A program made the position numbers and the translations under genes. From Cyanobium sp. FGCU6 (GTDB taxonomy: Bacteria > Cyanobacteriota > Cyanobacteriia > PCC-6307 > Cyanobiaceae): DNA of 64,000 nucleotides. Shown here piece after piece: positions 41,834 to 50,694 of this stretch (position 1 is the stretch's first letter; each line of letters opens with the position of its first letter). The stretch is taken from assembly GCA_024958655.1 (NCBI GenBank), contig JANWUR010000001.1, forward strand, positions 62,001 through 126,000. The letters are read 5' to 3'. The notes beneath the pieces are model-generated. The model saw only the letters and a list, made by a program, of their open reading frames with translations. It had not been told where the DNA came from and searched no databases.

Positions 41834-42298
41834 TCAGCCTCCGCTGCCCGCAAGCGCCTGCAGGGCAGCCTTCGCCTCCCGCAGGTGGGCCGGACCGTTG
41901 AGCAGATCGTCGAAGCGGTGGCGGATCACCCCCTGCCCATCGATCACGTAGGTGACGCGGCCGGGCAGCAGCAGCAGGGCGTTGGGCACACCGAAGGCCT
42001 TGCGCAGCCGGTTGCCCTCATCCACCAGCAGGGGATAGGGGAGGGAATGGCGATCGCGGAAGCGGCGGTGGCTGGCGGCATCGTCGCCGCTGACGCCCCA
42101 CACCTCGGCGCCGAGGGCCTGCAGATCGCCGTAGGCATCGCGGAAGGCGCAGGCCTCGGCGGTGCAGCCGGGGGTTTCGTCCTTGGGATAGAAGAAGAGC
42201 ACCAGGGATTTGCCGGCGAGATCGTCGCTGCGGCGCTCGACGCCGTCGGCATCGCGCAGGGCGAAGGACGGCATGCGGTCGCCGGTGCTGAGGCCCAT
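41834..42298 (-). CDS. bcp: thioredoxin-dependent peroxiredoxin, BCP/PrxQ type
   Basis: The 154-residue protein reduces hydroperoxides. It has the 1-Cys/atypical 2-Cys PrxQ signature FFYPKDETPGCTAEACAFRD with peroxidatic Cys45 and resolving Cys50 five residues later, and an R in the LLVDEGNRLRKAFGV region. No signal peptide is seen, so it works in the cytosol, probably near thylakoids. Exported SOD and methionine sulfoxide reductase genes lie nearby but not in the same operon. Its stop is one base before the DUF1350 start. Confidence 0.93.
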   Translation of the reverse strand: MGLSTGDRMPSFALRDADGVERRSDDLAGKSLVLFFYPKDETPGCTAEACAFRDAYGDLQALGAEVWGVSGDDAASHRRFRDRHSLPYPLLVDEGNRLRKAFGVPNALLLLPGRVTYVIDGQGVIRHRFDDLLNGPAHLREAKAALQALAGSGG

Positions 42299-42429
42299 GG
42301 TGAGGTGAGGATGGCAGGCCGCAACCCTAAGCAGGAGGCCCGGGGCTGCCGTGGGCTGCTGCGGTGGCGATCTCCCCCCTTGCCTGGGCGCCGCGGGCTG
42401 AGACCATGGAGCCCTGGAGGTGGAGACCG

Positions 42430-43281
42430 ATGCGGGAGCCTGCCCTGCTGTGGGAACAGCCTGATCTGCTGCCCGGGTCGCAGCCCCATCCGGTGCCTGG
42501 CACGGCCGGGGACCTCACCCCGATCCGTGCGCCCGCGCTGCCGGAGTTCCAGGGGGAGGAGGCCCCGCAGGCGCTGGAGCCGATCGCCCGACCCACCGTC
42601 CCCTCCCACCTGCTGATCCTCGACACCGAGACCACCGGCCTCTCCCCTGCCGACGGCAGCTGCATCGAGGTGGGGGCGGTGCTGTTCGCCGTGCCCCAGC
42701 GGGCGGTGCTGATGCAGGTGTCGTTCCTGCTGCCCTGCCGCAGCAATCCGGCGGTGGCGATCAACGGCATTGAGCCAGCCACCACCCGCCTGCACCAGCC
42801 CTGGAGGGCCGGGCTGGCCTGCTTCCGGGCGATGGCCGATGCCTGCGAGGCGGTGGTGGCCCACAACGCCGCCTTCGATCGCCAGTGGTTCGGCCATGGC
42901 GAGCTGCCGGCCCTGGAACGGCCCTGGATCTGCTCGATGGACGACATCCGCTGGCCGGCCGACCGCCACCTGCGGGCCACCCCTTCGGTACGCGATCTGG
43001 CCCTGGCCCACGCCGTGCCGGTGTGGGCGGCCCATCGCGCCCTCACCGACTGCATCTACCTGGCCCAGGTGTTCGAGCGCTGCGACGACCTCGAGGAACT
43101 GCTGGCGGCAGCCCTCGAGCCCCGGCGTCTCTACCGCGCCTGCCTCTCCTACGACGAACGCCATCGGGCCCGGGAGGCCGGGTTCCGCTGGAACGACCCG
43201 GTGCCCAAGGCCTGGACCCGCCGCCTCAGCGAACGGGAGGTGGCAGCTCTGCCCTTCCCGGTGGAGGCGGTGGCGGCCTGA
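42430..43281 (+). CDS. DEDDh 3'-5' exonuclease (DnaQ-like)
   Basis: The 283-residue protein carries the DEDDh set: Asp65/Glu67 in ILDTETTGLSP, a middle Asp in VVAHNAAFDRQW, and His/Asp in AAHRALTDCIYLAQ. The first 55 residues are a Pro-rich leader, and the C-terminal 60 residues hold the conserved FRWNDPVPKAWTRRLSEREV. It resembles the proofreading epsilon-like exonucleases found as free-standing proteins in cyanobacteria. A GGAGGTGGAG stretch eight bases before ATG 42430 decides this start over the ATG at 42406 or the GTG at 42364. Confidence 0.86.
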   Translation: MREPALLWEQPDLLPGSQPHPVPGTAGDLTPIRAPALPEFQGEEAPQALEPIARPTVPSHLLILDTETTGLSPADGSCIEVGAVLFAVPQRAVLMQVSFLLPCRSNPAVAINGIEPATTRLHQPWRAGLACFRAMADACEAVVAHNAAFDRQWFGHGELPALERPWICSMDDIRWPADRHLRATPSVRDLALAHAVPVWAAHRALTDCIYLAQVFERCDDLEELLAAALEPRRLYRACLSYDERHRAREAGFRWNDPVPKAWTRRLSEREVAALPFPVEAVAA

Positions 43282-43369
43282 AGGCTTCCGCCCAATTCCG
43301 TACCCTTCCGGCAATCCCGCCCGCCCGGCGATCCTGGTGGCCACGCTGGAGGCAGTTCGACGCGCTCGT

Positions 43370-43636
43370 GTGACCAGCCGGCCGTCCTCCCGCTCTGTTG
43401 CCCGCTCTCCCGTCCACTCGGAGGATCTGCCGTCGCGGCTGCGCCGCTGGCAGTCGGTGCGCTCCTGGGCCCGGCTGATCCGTGAGGCCGAGGCTCTCTG
43501 GCATGTCGACGTACGGGCCCTGCACCGTCTGGCGGCCCAGGAGCTGGTGCAGCTGGTGCAGGAGGTGCCGCCCCGGCTGCGGGGGCGGGTGAATCTCTGG
43601 CTGGAGCGCTTCCGGGTGAGTACCCGGCTGCATTGA
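43370..43636 (+). CDS. small basic hypothetical protein
   Basis: About 88 residues. An Arg/Ser-rich start (SRPSSRSVARS) is followed by a helical body, LRRWQSVRSWARLIREAEAL, ALHRLAAQELVQLVQEV and RVNLWLERFRVSTR. It is basic and soluble, with no known motif. Codon use matches the host. The start is unclear: GTG 43370 is listed, GTG 43337 is possible. It ends 11 bases before the convergent SOD gene. A nucleic-acid-binding role would fit the charge but is speculative. Confidence 0.45.
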   Translation: MTSRPSSRSVARSPVHSEDLPSRLRRWQSVRSWARLIREAEALWHVDVRALHRLAAQELVQLVQEVPPRLRGRVNLWLERFRVSTRLH

Positions 43637-43647
43637 GCGGCGAGCGT

Positions 43648-44364
<717 letters not shown>

Positions 44365-44658
44365 CGATCGGCAGCGGAGAGGGCATGTTCAGCCTGGCTG
44401 ATGCCATGAACCGATCGCGGCCTCGCGGAAGCGGTGCTGAAGCAGTGGCCGCAGCGGGTGGATGAGATTCAAAAGCCCAAGCAGTTGTTTCTCCCGCGCT
44501 GACACGGAACAGCCTCGCAGCGCAGTGATCCCCTGAGGCTCGGTGTCCTTCGGCGCCGGGCCGGTGTCGGGCTTGAGTCCCCAGGCGATGACGGACCGGC
44601 CGAGTCTGACCATCCTGTTGACCAGCACAAAGCAACGCTCACCACAGGACTGAATCCC

Positions 44659-46686
44659 ATGACCGACGCTGATCAGGCAGCCACGGTAATGCAACACTTT
44701 GATGCAAAGGGGAAGCTTCCCTCGTCAGCCACGATCGAGTTTCAGAAGGCGCTGCGCCGTAGCCTGCCATTTGAAGATCAGCGTGACTTCGAAGAAGCCC
44801 AGCGCGGTTTCATCGCTGCACCGGACTACAGGCAGATCATGGCGGAGGCCGGCAATGTGGCCTGGGATATGGGCTGCTACAACTTTTTGCTGCGTGGTTT
44901 CGACAGCGTTTTCGACAGCATTCACCCGTCGCTGCAGCGGCAGGCCGTCTTGAATATGGCCTACGGGCTCTATGAAGTACTGCCCGAGAGGATCTATCAG
45001 ATAAGGGGCTTTGATCTCGCCAACATGACCATCATCAAGGGCGAGACGGGTTGGATCCTCTTTGATGTGCTCACCTGCAAGGAGACCGCACGGGCCGCGC
45101 TCGATTTTGTCAACCAGCAGCTTGGCGAGAGGTCGGTTGTGGCGGTGGTGTATTCCCACAGCCATGTCGATCATTTCGGCGGTGTCCGTGGTGTCACCAC
45201 AGAAGAGGATGTGAAATGCGGCAAAGTGCGAATCCTGGCTCCTGCGGAATTCATGAAGCACGCCATCGCGGAAAACATCTACACCGGTACCGCCATGACC
45301 CGGCGTGCCTTCTATCAATACGGGCTGTTGCTGCCGCGCAGTCCTTACGGTCATGTCGATCAGTCGATCGGGAAAAATGCCGCTGCAGGGAAGACTGGCC
45401 TGATTGAACCCAGCACAAGCATCACCCAGGAGATTGAAGAGATCACCATCGATGGTGTGCGGATGGTGTTCCAGAACACTCCTGGCACCGAAGCCCCAGC
45501 GGAGATGAACACCTATTTCCCCGACTGGAAAGCCTTCTGGGCGGCGGAAAACATCTGTGGCACGATCCACAATATTTATACCCTCAGGGGTGCACTCGTC
45601 AGGGATGCCCTGGAGTGGTCAAAAAAGATCAGCGAAGCCCTCTACCTCTTTGGCCAGGAGGCCGAGGTGATGTTCGCCTCCCACAGCTGGCCCCGTTGGG
45701 GGAATGAGCGCATCCAGGAGGTGATGCGCACCCAGCGTGATGCCTACGCACACCTGCACAACGAGGTGCTGCACCAAGCCAACAAAGGTGTGACGATCAA
45801 TGAAATTCACAACATCTATCAACAACCTGAAAGCCTCAAAAAGCAATGGGCCGCAAGGAGCTACCATGGCTCAGAGGAGCACAACAGCCGAGCGGTGATC
45901 AATCGCTATCTCGGCTATTGGGATGCCAATCCAGCAACCTTGATTCCACTCTCACCCGCAGAATCGGCTCCGCTCTACGTAGAGATGATGGGCGGAGCCG
46001 AGCGGATCATCGCCAAGGGCCAGGAGCTCTTTGAGCAAGCCAAGTATTTAAGTGCTATCGAGATTCTCAACAAGCTGGTCTACGCCGAACCCCGCAACCA
46101 GAGCGCCAAGGATCTCCTCGCCGATGCCTTTGAGCAGGTGGGCTATCAAAAGGAAAGCCCGAGTGTTCGCAATAGCTTCCTCGCCGCAGCTTTCGAATTG
46201 CGCCAAGGCTTTCCCAGTGGCGTCACCGCTCAGCCTGTCAGTCCCGATACGGTGAAAGCCATGACCACCGACCTGCTGCTCGACTATCTCGGCATCCGCC
46301 TCGATAGCCGCAAAGCCGCAGGAATGGCCTTCACGATCAATCTCCTCACACCAGACAACGGCGAGCAGTTCATCCTTGAGCTGCGCAACTCCACCCTCTC
46401 CAACTGCAAGGGTTTTCAAAGTCCCGCGGCAGATCTCTCCATCGAGATGAACCGCAGTGATCTGGAGCTGATCATGTCGGGTCAAACCACATTCCCTGCC
46501 CTGGTGGGCGAAGGAAAGGTGAAGCTGGAAGGCGATGCCTCCCTCGTTCAACAGCTGCAAGATCTGCTCGTGCAATTCAGCCCCGAGTTCGAAATCATGC
46601 CCGGCACTCTGCCAGCCATGCCACCCAAGGCAGGCGATCGCGATCTCTTCGAACAGCCTGAACCTTCCAGTACGGCCGGCGGCTGA
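44659..46686 (+). CDS. metallo-beta-lactamase-fold alkyl sulfatase (SdsA1/BDS1 type)
   Basis: The 675-residue protein hydrolyses long-chain alkyl sulfates such as SDS in known relatives. It shows the zinc motif YSHSHVDHFGGVRGV near residue 165-180 (family consensus THSHxDHxGG), an AENICGTIHNIYTLRGALVRD region, ASHSWPRWGNERI, an alpha-helical dimerisation domain, and a C-terminal SCP2-like domain. Unlike Pseudomonas SdsA1 it has no signal peptide. An AGGA lies nine bases before ATG 44659. GC is visibly lower than in the neighbouring housekeeping genes, consistent with horizontal gain. It converges with an outer membrane protein gene 8 bases downstream. Confidence 0.9.
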   Translation: MTDADQAATVMQHFDAKGKLPSSATIEFQKALRRSLPFEDQRDFEEAQRGFIAAPDYRQIMAEAGNVAWDMGCYNFLLRGFDSVFDSIHPSLQRQAVLNMAYGLYEVLPERIYQIRGFDLANMTIIKGETGWILFDVLTCKETARAALDFVNQQLGERSVVAVVYSHSHVDHFGGVRGVTTEEDVKCGKVRILAPAEFMKHAIAENIYTGTAMTRRAFYQYGLLLPRSPYGHVDQSIGKNAAAGKTGLIEPSTSITQEIEEITIDGVRMVFQNTPGTEAPAEMNTYFPDWKAFWAAENICGTIHNIYTLRGALVRDALEWSKKISEALYLFGQEAEVMFASHSWPRWGNERIQEVMRTQRDAYAHLHNEVLHQANKGVTINEIHNIYQQPESLKKQWAARSYHGSEEHNSRAVINRYLGYWDANPATLIPLSPAESAPLYVEMMGGAERIIAKGQELFEQAKYLSAIEILNKLVYAEPRNQSAKDLLADAFEQVGYQKESPSVRNSFLAAAFELRQGFPSGVTAQPVSPDTVKAMTTDLLLDYLGIRLDSRKAAGMAFTINLLTPDNGEQFILELRNSTLSNCKGFQSPAADLSIEMNRSDLELIMSGQTTFPALVGEGKVKLEGDASLVQQLQDLLVQFSPEFEIMPGTLPAMPPKAGDRDLFEQPEPSSTAGG

Positions 46687-46694
46687 CAAGCGTC

Positions 46695-47717
46695 CTACCC
46701 GCCGGTTGGGAACAGCGCCTGGATCTGGAAACGGATGGTGACCGGGCCCAGCAGCCTGTCGCCCAGCTGCTCCGGTCGGGCCACGTTCCAGAACCCCTGC
46801 AGGGAGGCATTGAAGGGCTGGCTGCCGACGCGGAAGATCCGCCCGAATCCACCTCCGATCGGAACGGTCCAGCCTCTGCCATGGCTGGCGGTCCAGTCCG
46901 CCGTGATGATCGGGGAGCTGGCGATATACCAGCCATTGGCAAGGTTGACGTTAAGGAAGGGCTGAATGAGCAGGGAGTTGACCTGGCGTCCGCCTTCTCC
47001 TGCAAAGGACCAGATGTTGTTCGCCAGAATTCCGGCCACAACAGCCCCTCGTGTATAAACCGCAACCCCCGCTGGGCCACCACTCCAACGTTGCGTACTC
47101 AGTTTCACATCGGTGGCCGAAGGAATCACCAGGGTGGGGCCGAAGCCGAACTGGAAGCGGCTGGTGCTCCGGGGCACCAGAAACACGGTCGGATTGATAT
47201 CGCCGATGCCGATGGTGTCCGTACTGCCAGCCAATGGCCGCTGGATCACGGGCACGATTGTGCGGCTGATCAGGAAAAAATCGTTGTTCAGTCGAATGGG
47301 AACAACAGGCTGCACATTCCAGACATTCAGCGTGCGGTTGGCCTCCGCGTCTGGATCCACCGCCCTAGGCGCCCACTGGCTCGATGGTGTGGAGTTCCAC
47401 TGAATCGGCAGGCTGATCAGATTTGCAACCGGGTTCTGAGCTTCCTTGGCGAGAGCTTCCGTGTTTCCCTCCCGCGCTTCCTGTTCCAGGACAGGTTGTG
47501 AATCGGGGTCCATGGGAGGCTGATCCTCCAGCGGCTCCACCACGCTCGCCCCTGCGGGTTGGGCTGCGGGAGCTTCCGCGAGGATCACAGCTCTGCCGTC
47601 GAAACCTGCTCCGAACGGTTCCGGCGAGGCTTCGGCGGCTCTGGTGGCCTGGGTAGCCAGCAACAGGGTGGCCGTGCACCCCATGAGAAGGTTGCGACCA
47701 TCCAGCAGGGGGGCCAT
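46695..47717 (-). CDS. neuromedin-U-like outer membrane beta-barrel protein
   Basis: The 340-residue protein has a signal peptide (cleavage near TRAAEA), a disordered acidic stretch (45-90), then repeated amphipathic beta strands: NPVANLISLPIQWNST, TLNVWNVQPVVPIRLNNDFF, ISRTIVPVIQRPL, IGIGDINPTVFLVP, and so on to a C-terminal aromatic/hydrophobic strand. This matches the family misnamed neuromedin U, predicted outer membrane proteins of cyanobacteria and proteobacteria, possibly transporting organic substrates. The stop is only 8 bases from the convergent sulfatase stop. A shared role in handling sulfated amphiphiles is suggested only by position. Confidence 0.75.
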   Translation of the reverse strand: MAPLLDGRNLLMGCTATLLLATQATRAAEASPEPFGAGFDGRAVILAEAPAAQPAGASVVEPLEDQPPMDPDSQPVLEQEAREGNTEALAKEAQNPVANLISLPIQWNSTPSSQWAPRAVDPDAEANRTLNVWNVQPVVPIRLNNDFFLISRTIVPVIQRPLAGSTDTIGIGDINPTVFLVPRSTSRFQFGFGPTLVIPSATDVKLSTQRWSGGPAGVAVYTRGAVVAGILANNIWSFAGEGGRQVNSLLIQPFLNVNLANGWYIASSPIITADWTASHGRGWTVPIGGGFGRIFRVGSQPFNASLQGFWNVARPEQLGDRLLGPVTIRFQIQALFPTGG

Positions 47718-47843
47718 GCGTGCATCTGGGGAGGGTCCGCATGGTCACACGCCCGCGGCCTGGCATGGGCGCCAGGCGTGGGTCCTCACGAATCGGTTTG
47801 CGGCATCTTCAGCTGCCGCTGCGGCTGGTGGCCGCTGTCGGCG

Positions 47844-49946
47844 GTGTGGCTCTCGGCCCAGCGCTGCCGGGAAACGGCTCTGCGGCGCCGCAGCGAGCAG
47901 ACCCTCAACCTCACGCTCGATAACGCCGCTGCCGGAGTGGTTCTGGGGGATGCCAGCGGCCGGCTGATCCGCGTGAATGCTGCCTTCTGCGCCATGCTCG
48001 GCCGCGATGCCGAAACCGCGCTCCAGCTCTCCTGGCCTGAGATCACCCATCCCGACGACATCGCCCGGGAGCTGCCGCTGTTTGAGGAGATGCAGGCCAA
48101 TCGACGCGACAGCTACCGGCTCAGGAAGCGGTATCGGCGCGGCGATGGCAGCACCATCTGGGTGGATCTGTCCGTGTCGTGTGTGCGTGGCCCCGATGGG
48201 CGCCCGGAGTTCTTCATCGGCCAGGTCGCCGACATCACTGCCCAGAAGGCGGCCCAGCACGCCCTGGCCACATCGGAGGAAACGCTGCGCCGCACCATGG
48301 ATCACTGCAGCACCGGCCTGGCGCTGTGCGCTCCGGGCACAGGAACCATCCAGCGGGCCAATACGCAGCTCTGCTCCGGACTCAACCAGACCCCAGCGGC
48401 CCTGATCGGCAGGAGCCTGATCGAGGTGATCGGTGCCCTGGAGCAGGTGTCGGCGGAGGATGCTCAGGTGCTCAGCCCGATGGATCAGGCGCCGCTGGAG
48501 TCCCTGCTGCGCGGCGAGATTGATGCCTACGGGGCACGGGTGAGGCTGGTGCGGGCCGGCTTCCTGAAGGGCTGGGGTGAGCTGCAGCTCAGCAACCTCC
48601 GCGATGCCAGCGGTGCCGTCTTGGATGTCCTGCTGGAGCTCAGCGACATCACCGATGTCGTGGCCCAGACCGAGTACCTCAAGACCGCTGCCGCCTCGGG
48701 GGTGGTGGGCATCTGGGACTGGGATGTGCCGGCGAACGTGCTCACCTGGGATCCGGTGATGTATGGCCTCTACGGCCGTGTTCAGGGCGACTTCGCCGGC
48801 GCCTACCAGGCCTGGGCCGATGCGGTGCATCCGGATGATCGGGCCTATGCGGAGGCGGAGATCCAGGCGGGCCTGCGGGGTGAGCGGGAGTACGCCCCGC
48901 GCTTCCGGGTGGTCTGGCCCGACGGCTCCGTGCACCACGTGCAGGCAAGGTCGCGCACGTTCTTCGATGCCGGGGGCTGCGCCACACGGATGCTCGGCGT
49001 CAACTACGACGTCACGGAACTGGTGCAGACCCAGGAGCGGCTGCAGGCCGAACAGCAACGGCTGATCACTATTCTCGACTCCCTGCTGGAACCTCACATA
49101 ATGCTTGGCCCGGTGCGTGATCAGGCAGGCTCAGTCGTGGACTTCCTCATCCAGCGGGCCAACCCTGTCGCGGCAGCATACAATCTCAAGCCAATTGAGA
49201 TGTTCCAGGGGAGCACGATGGGAAAGTTATTCCCGGGATACGTCTCACAGGGATTATTTCATCGCTTTCTCGATGTTCTCAAAACCGGCGAGCCTTTGTC
49301 TATCGACAACTTTCAGTACCGCAATCAGGAGTGTCTAACCGGTACGCGGTACTACGATCTCCGTGCTGTGAAGGTGGGCGAGGAGCTGAGCGTCACCTGG
49401 AGCGATGTGACCGAGCGCATCGCGATGGAGCAGGCGCTGCAACAGCGGGCCGCCACCGACAGCCTCACCACCCTGCTGAACCGCGAGGAGGTGTTCACCC
49501 AGCTGGAACGGATGCTCGCCGGTGAGCGGCGCCGGGGCGGAGAGGTGGCTGTGCTCTTCTGCGATCTCGATCGCTTCAAAGAGGTGAACGACAACTACGG
49601 CCACCAGGCCGGCGATGCGGTGCTGCAGGCGATGGCGGCCCGGATCCGCTCCTGTCTGCGGGGCTCGGATCTGGCCGCGCGCATCGGTGGCGATGAGCTC
49701 ATGGTGATTCTGCCTGGTCTGCAGGGTCTCCCGGATGCGCTCGCCATCGCGGAGAAGCTGCGCCGCCAGGCCCGTGAACCGGTGCCGATCCCTCAGGGGC
49801 AGGTGCAGATCAGCATCAGTGTGGGGGTGGCCCTGGCCTGCGCCGGTGAATCTCTTGACGAGCTGATCGCCCGCGCCGATACGGCGATGTACACCGCCAA
49901 GAAGCAGGGCCGCGATCAGGTTGTGGCGATCAGCTCAGCAGGCTGA
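47844..49946 (+). CDS. multi-PAS diguanylate cyclase
   Basis: About 700 residues: four PAS-like sensor domains followed by a GGDEF domain. PAS1 begins LTLDNAAAGVVLGDASGRL, PAS2 MDHCSTGLALCAPG, PAS3 AASGVVGIWDWDVPANV, PAS4 LDSLLEPHIMLGPV. The cyclase domain has FCDLDRFKEVNDNYGHQAGD and GGDELMVILPG, so the GG(D/E)E(F/L) active site is intact and cyclic di-GMP synthesis is likely. GTG 47844 is listed; no ATG precedes PAS1 in frame after 47717. A membrane-like segment in another frame just upstream raises the possibility of a lost N-terminus. Part of PAS4 (about 49070-49360) is AT-richer than the rest. Confidence 0.83.
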   Translation: MWLSAQRCRETALRRRSEQTLNLTLDNAAAGVVLGDASGRLIRVNAAFCAMLGRDAETALQLSWPEITHPDDIARELPLFEEMQANRRDSYRLRKRYRRGDGSTIWVDLSVSCVRGPDGRPEFFIGQVADITAQKAAQHALATSEETLRRTMDHCSTGLALCAPGTGTIQRANTQLCSGLNQTPAALIGRSLIEVIGALEQVSAEDAQVLSPMDQAPLESLLRGEIDAYGARVRLVRAGFLKGWGELQLSNLRDASGAVLDVLLELSDITDVVAQTEYLKTAAASGVVGIWDWDVPANVLTWDPVMYGLYGRVQGDFAGAYQAWADAVHPDDRAYAEAEIQAGLRGEREYAPRFRVVWPDGSVHHVQARSRTFFDAGGCATRMLGVNYDVTELVQTQERLQAEQQRLITILDSLLEPHIMLGPVRDQAGSVVDFLIQRANPVAAAYNLKPIEMFQGSTMGKLFPGYVSQGLFHRFLDVLKTGEPLSIDNFQYRNQECLTGTRYYDLRAVKVGEELSVTWSDVTERIAMEQALQQRAATDSLTTLLNREEVFTQLERMLAGERRRGGEVAVLFCDLDRFKEVNDNYGHQAGDAVLQAMAARIRSCLRGSDLAARIGGDELMVILPGLQGLPDALAIAEKLRRQAREPVPIPQGQVQISISVGVALACAGESLDELIARADTAMYTAKKQGRDQVVAISSAG

Positions 49947-50020
49947 TCGAATCGCGGTGTTGAAGCAGGGAGCGGATCATCAGCGCCCATGCCGAAGGAC
50001 CAGCGCCAGGCCAGATACAG

Positions 50021-50047
50021 AAAAGCCGCCTCTCTTGGAGAAGCGGC
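50021..50047 (-). terminator. rho-independent terminator downstream of tRNA-Pro
   Basis: On the minus strand GCCGCTTCTC (50047-50038) pairs over ten bases, one of them G-T, with GAGAGGCGGC (50034-50025) around a CAA loop, followed by TTTT (50024-50021). It lies 32 bases beyond the tRNA-Pro 3' end and should end that transcript. On the plus strand the stem lacks a U-tract. Confidence 0.88.
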
Positions 50048-50078
50048 ACTGTGAGAAGGATGCCGGATCCTTACGGAA

Positions 50079-50152
50079 TCGGAGCGGCGGGATTTGAACC
50101 CACGACCCCCACTACCCCAAAGTGGTGCGCTACCAAGCTGCGCTACGCCCCG
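50079..50152 (-). tRNA. tRNA-Pro (anticodon GGG)
   Basis: A 74-base cloverleaf on the minus strand. The acceptor stem CGGGGCG/CGCTCCG has one G-T pair and discriminator A. The anticodon stem CCACT/AGTGG encloses the loop TTGGGGT with anticodon GGG, which reads CCC and CCU proline codons. The T arm is GTGGG-TTCAAAT-CCCGC. The 3' CCA is not encoded and must be added. It is followed by a strong terminator at 50047-50021. The protein gene upstream ends only 16 bases away at 50168, so the tRNA may be processed from a longer transcript. Confidence 0.96.
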
Positions 50153-50167
50153 GCGAGGAAGAAGCTA

Positions 50168-50521
50168 TCACAGTGACTTCCCTCTGGCGGCGGCCCGTTT
50201 CAGCTGCTTCAGCAGCCGCGCTGTGAGCCGGTCGCGGTTCAGCCTCGCATAGCCCCGCAGGCCCCGGACGCGGGCCAGCCGGCGCAGGTCGGCCATGGCC
50301 ATGGTGGCCAGCCGCAGCTCCGGCAGTCGCTGCCAGGCCCCGGAGGGTGGCGGCAGTTCGGCTCCCTCGCGGCTGTCGCGAAAGCCCGCCAGCGCCCCGC
50401 CGGCCATCCACTCCGGGATCAGGACGAACAGCACCGCCAGCAGCCCGTACAGCTCAACCAGGCCCCGCGGCAGGGGATGGAGGGGGCGGGGCTGGCGCTC
50501 CTCCGGTTCGGGTTCGACCAT
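50168..50521 (-). CDS. small membrane protein with a SAP/Rho-N-like helix pair
   Basis: 117 residues. A hydrophobic segment (LVELYGLLAVLFVLIPEWMAGG, about 21-42) is followed by a charged C-terminal domain, MADLRRLARVRGLRGYARLNRDRLTARLLKQLKRAAARGK, which resembles the SAP / Rho N-terminal helix-extension-helix that binds nucleic acid. A membrane-tethered nucleic-acid-binding protein is suggested. The ATG at 50521 overlaps the stop of the next upstream small gene by one base (TGATG), so it is the last of three coupled small genes. Confidence 0.7.
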   Translation of the reverse strand: MVEPEPEERQPRPLHPLPRGLVELYGLLAVLFVLIPEWMAGGALAGFRDSREGAELPPPSGAWQRLPELRLATMAMADLRRLARVRGLRGYARLNRDRLTARLLKQLKRAAARGKSL

Positions 50522-50694
50522 CAGATCACAGCGCCCCCGCGGCCGGGTGCGGCGGGAAGCGCTTCAGGGCTGCGCCACTGCAGCGGCGGATCGGTCGACG
50601 GCGTCAGGCGAGCCGTCCAGGCGGCGAGGGCGAAGCAGAGGCCCACCGCCAGCACAAGGCCGAGGATCACGATCCGGTCCGGCAGTGGCGTCAT
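50521..50694 (-). CDS. 57-residue single-span membrane microprotein
   Basis: The frame reads MTPLPDRIVILGLVLAVGLC and continues with FALAAWTARL, giving one transmembrane helix (about residues 8-26), then a Pro-rich polar tail ending GRGGAVI. The start overlaps the stop of the upstream MliC-like gene as ATGA (50691-50694), and its own stop overlaps the start of the next gene as TGATG (50519-50523). These two junctions make a real gene very likely in spite of its size. The function is unknown; it may partner the membrane protein encoded next to it. Confidence 0.78.
   Translation of the reverse strand: MTPLPDRIVILGLVLAVGLCFALAAWTARLTPSTDPPLQWRSPEALPAAPGRGGAVI

Noticed and set aside
44365-44658. 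Small gene between SOD and the sulfatase
   Set aside because: A minus-strand frame (44389-44697) overlaps the sulfatase start and has no conserved feature. Treated as a 294-base intergenic region with promoters for both flanking genes.
50079-50152. tRNA-Pro as attachment site of an integrated element
   Set aside because: No integrase, no direct repeat of the tRNA 3' end and no composition change beside it.
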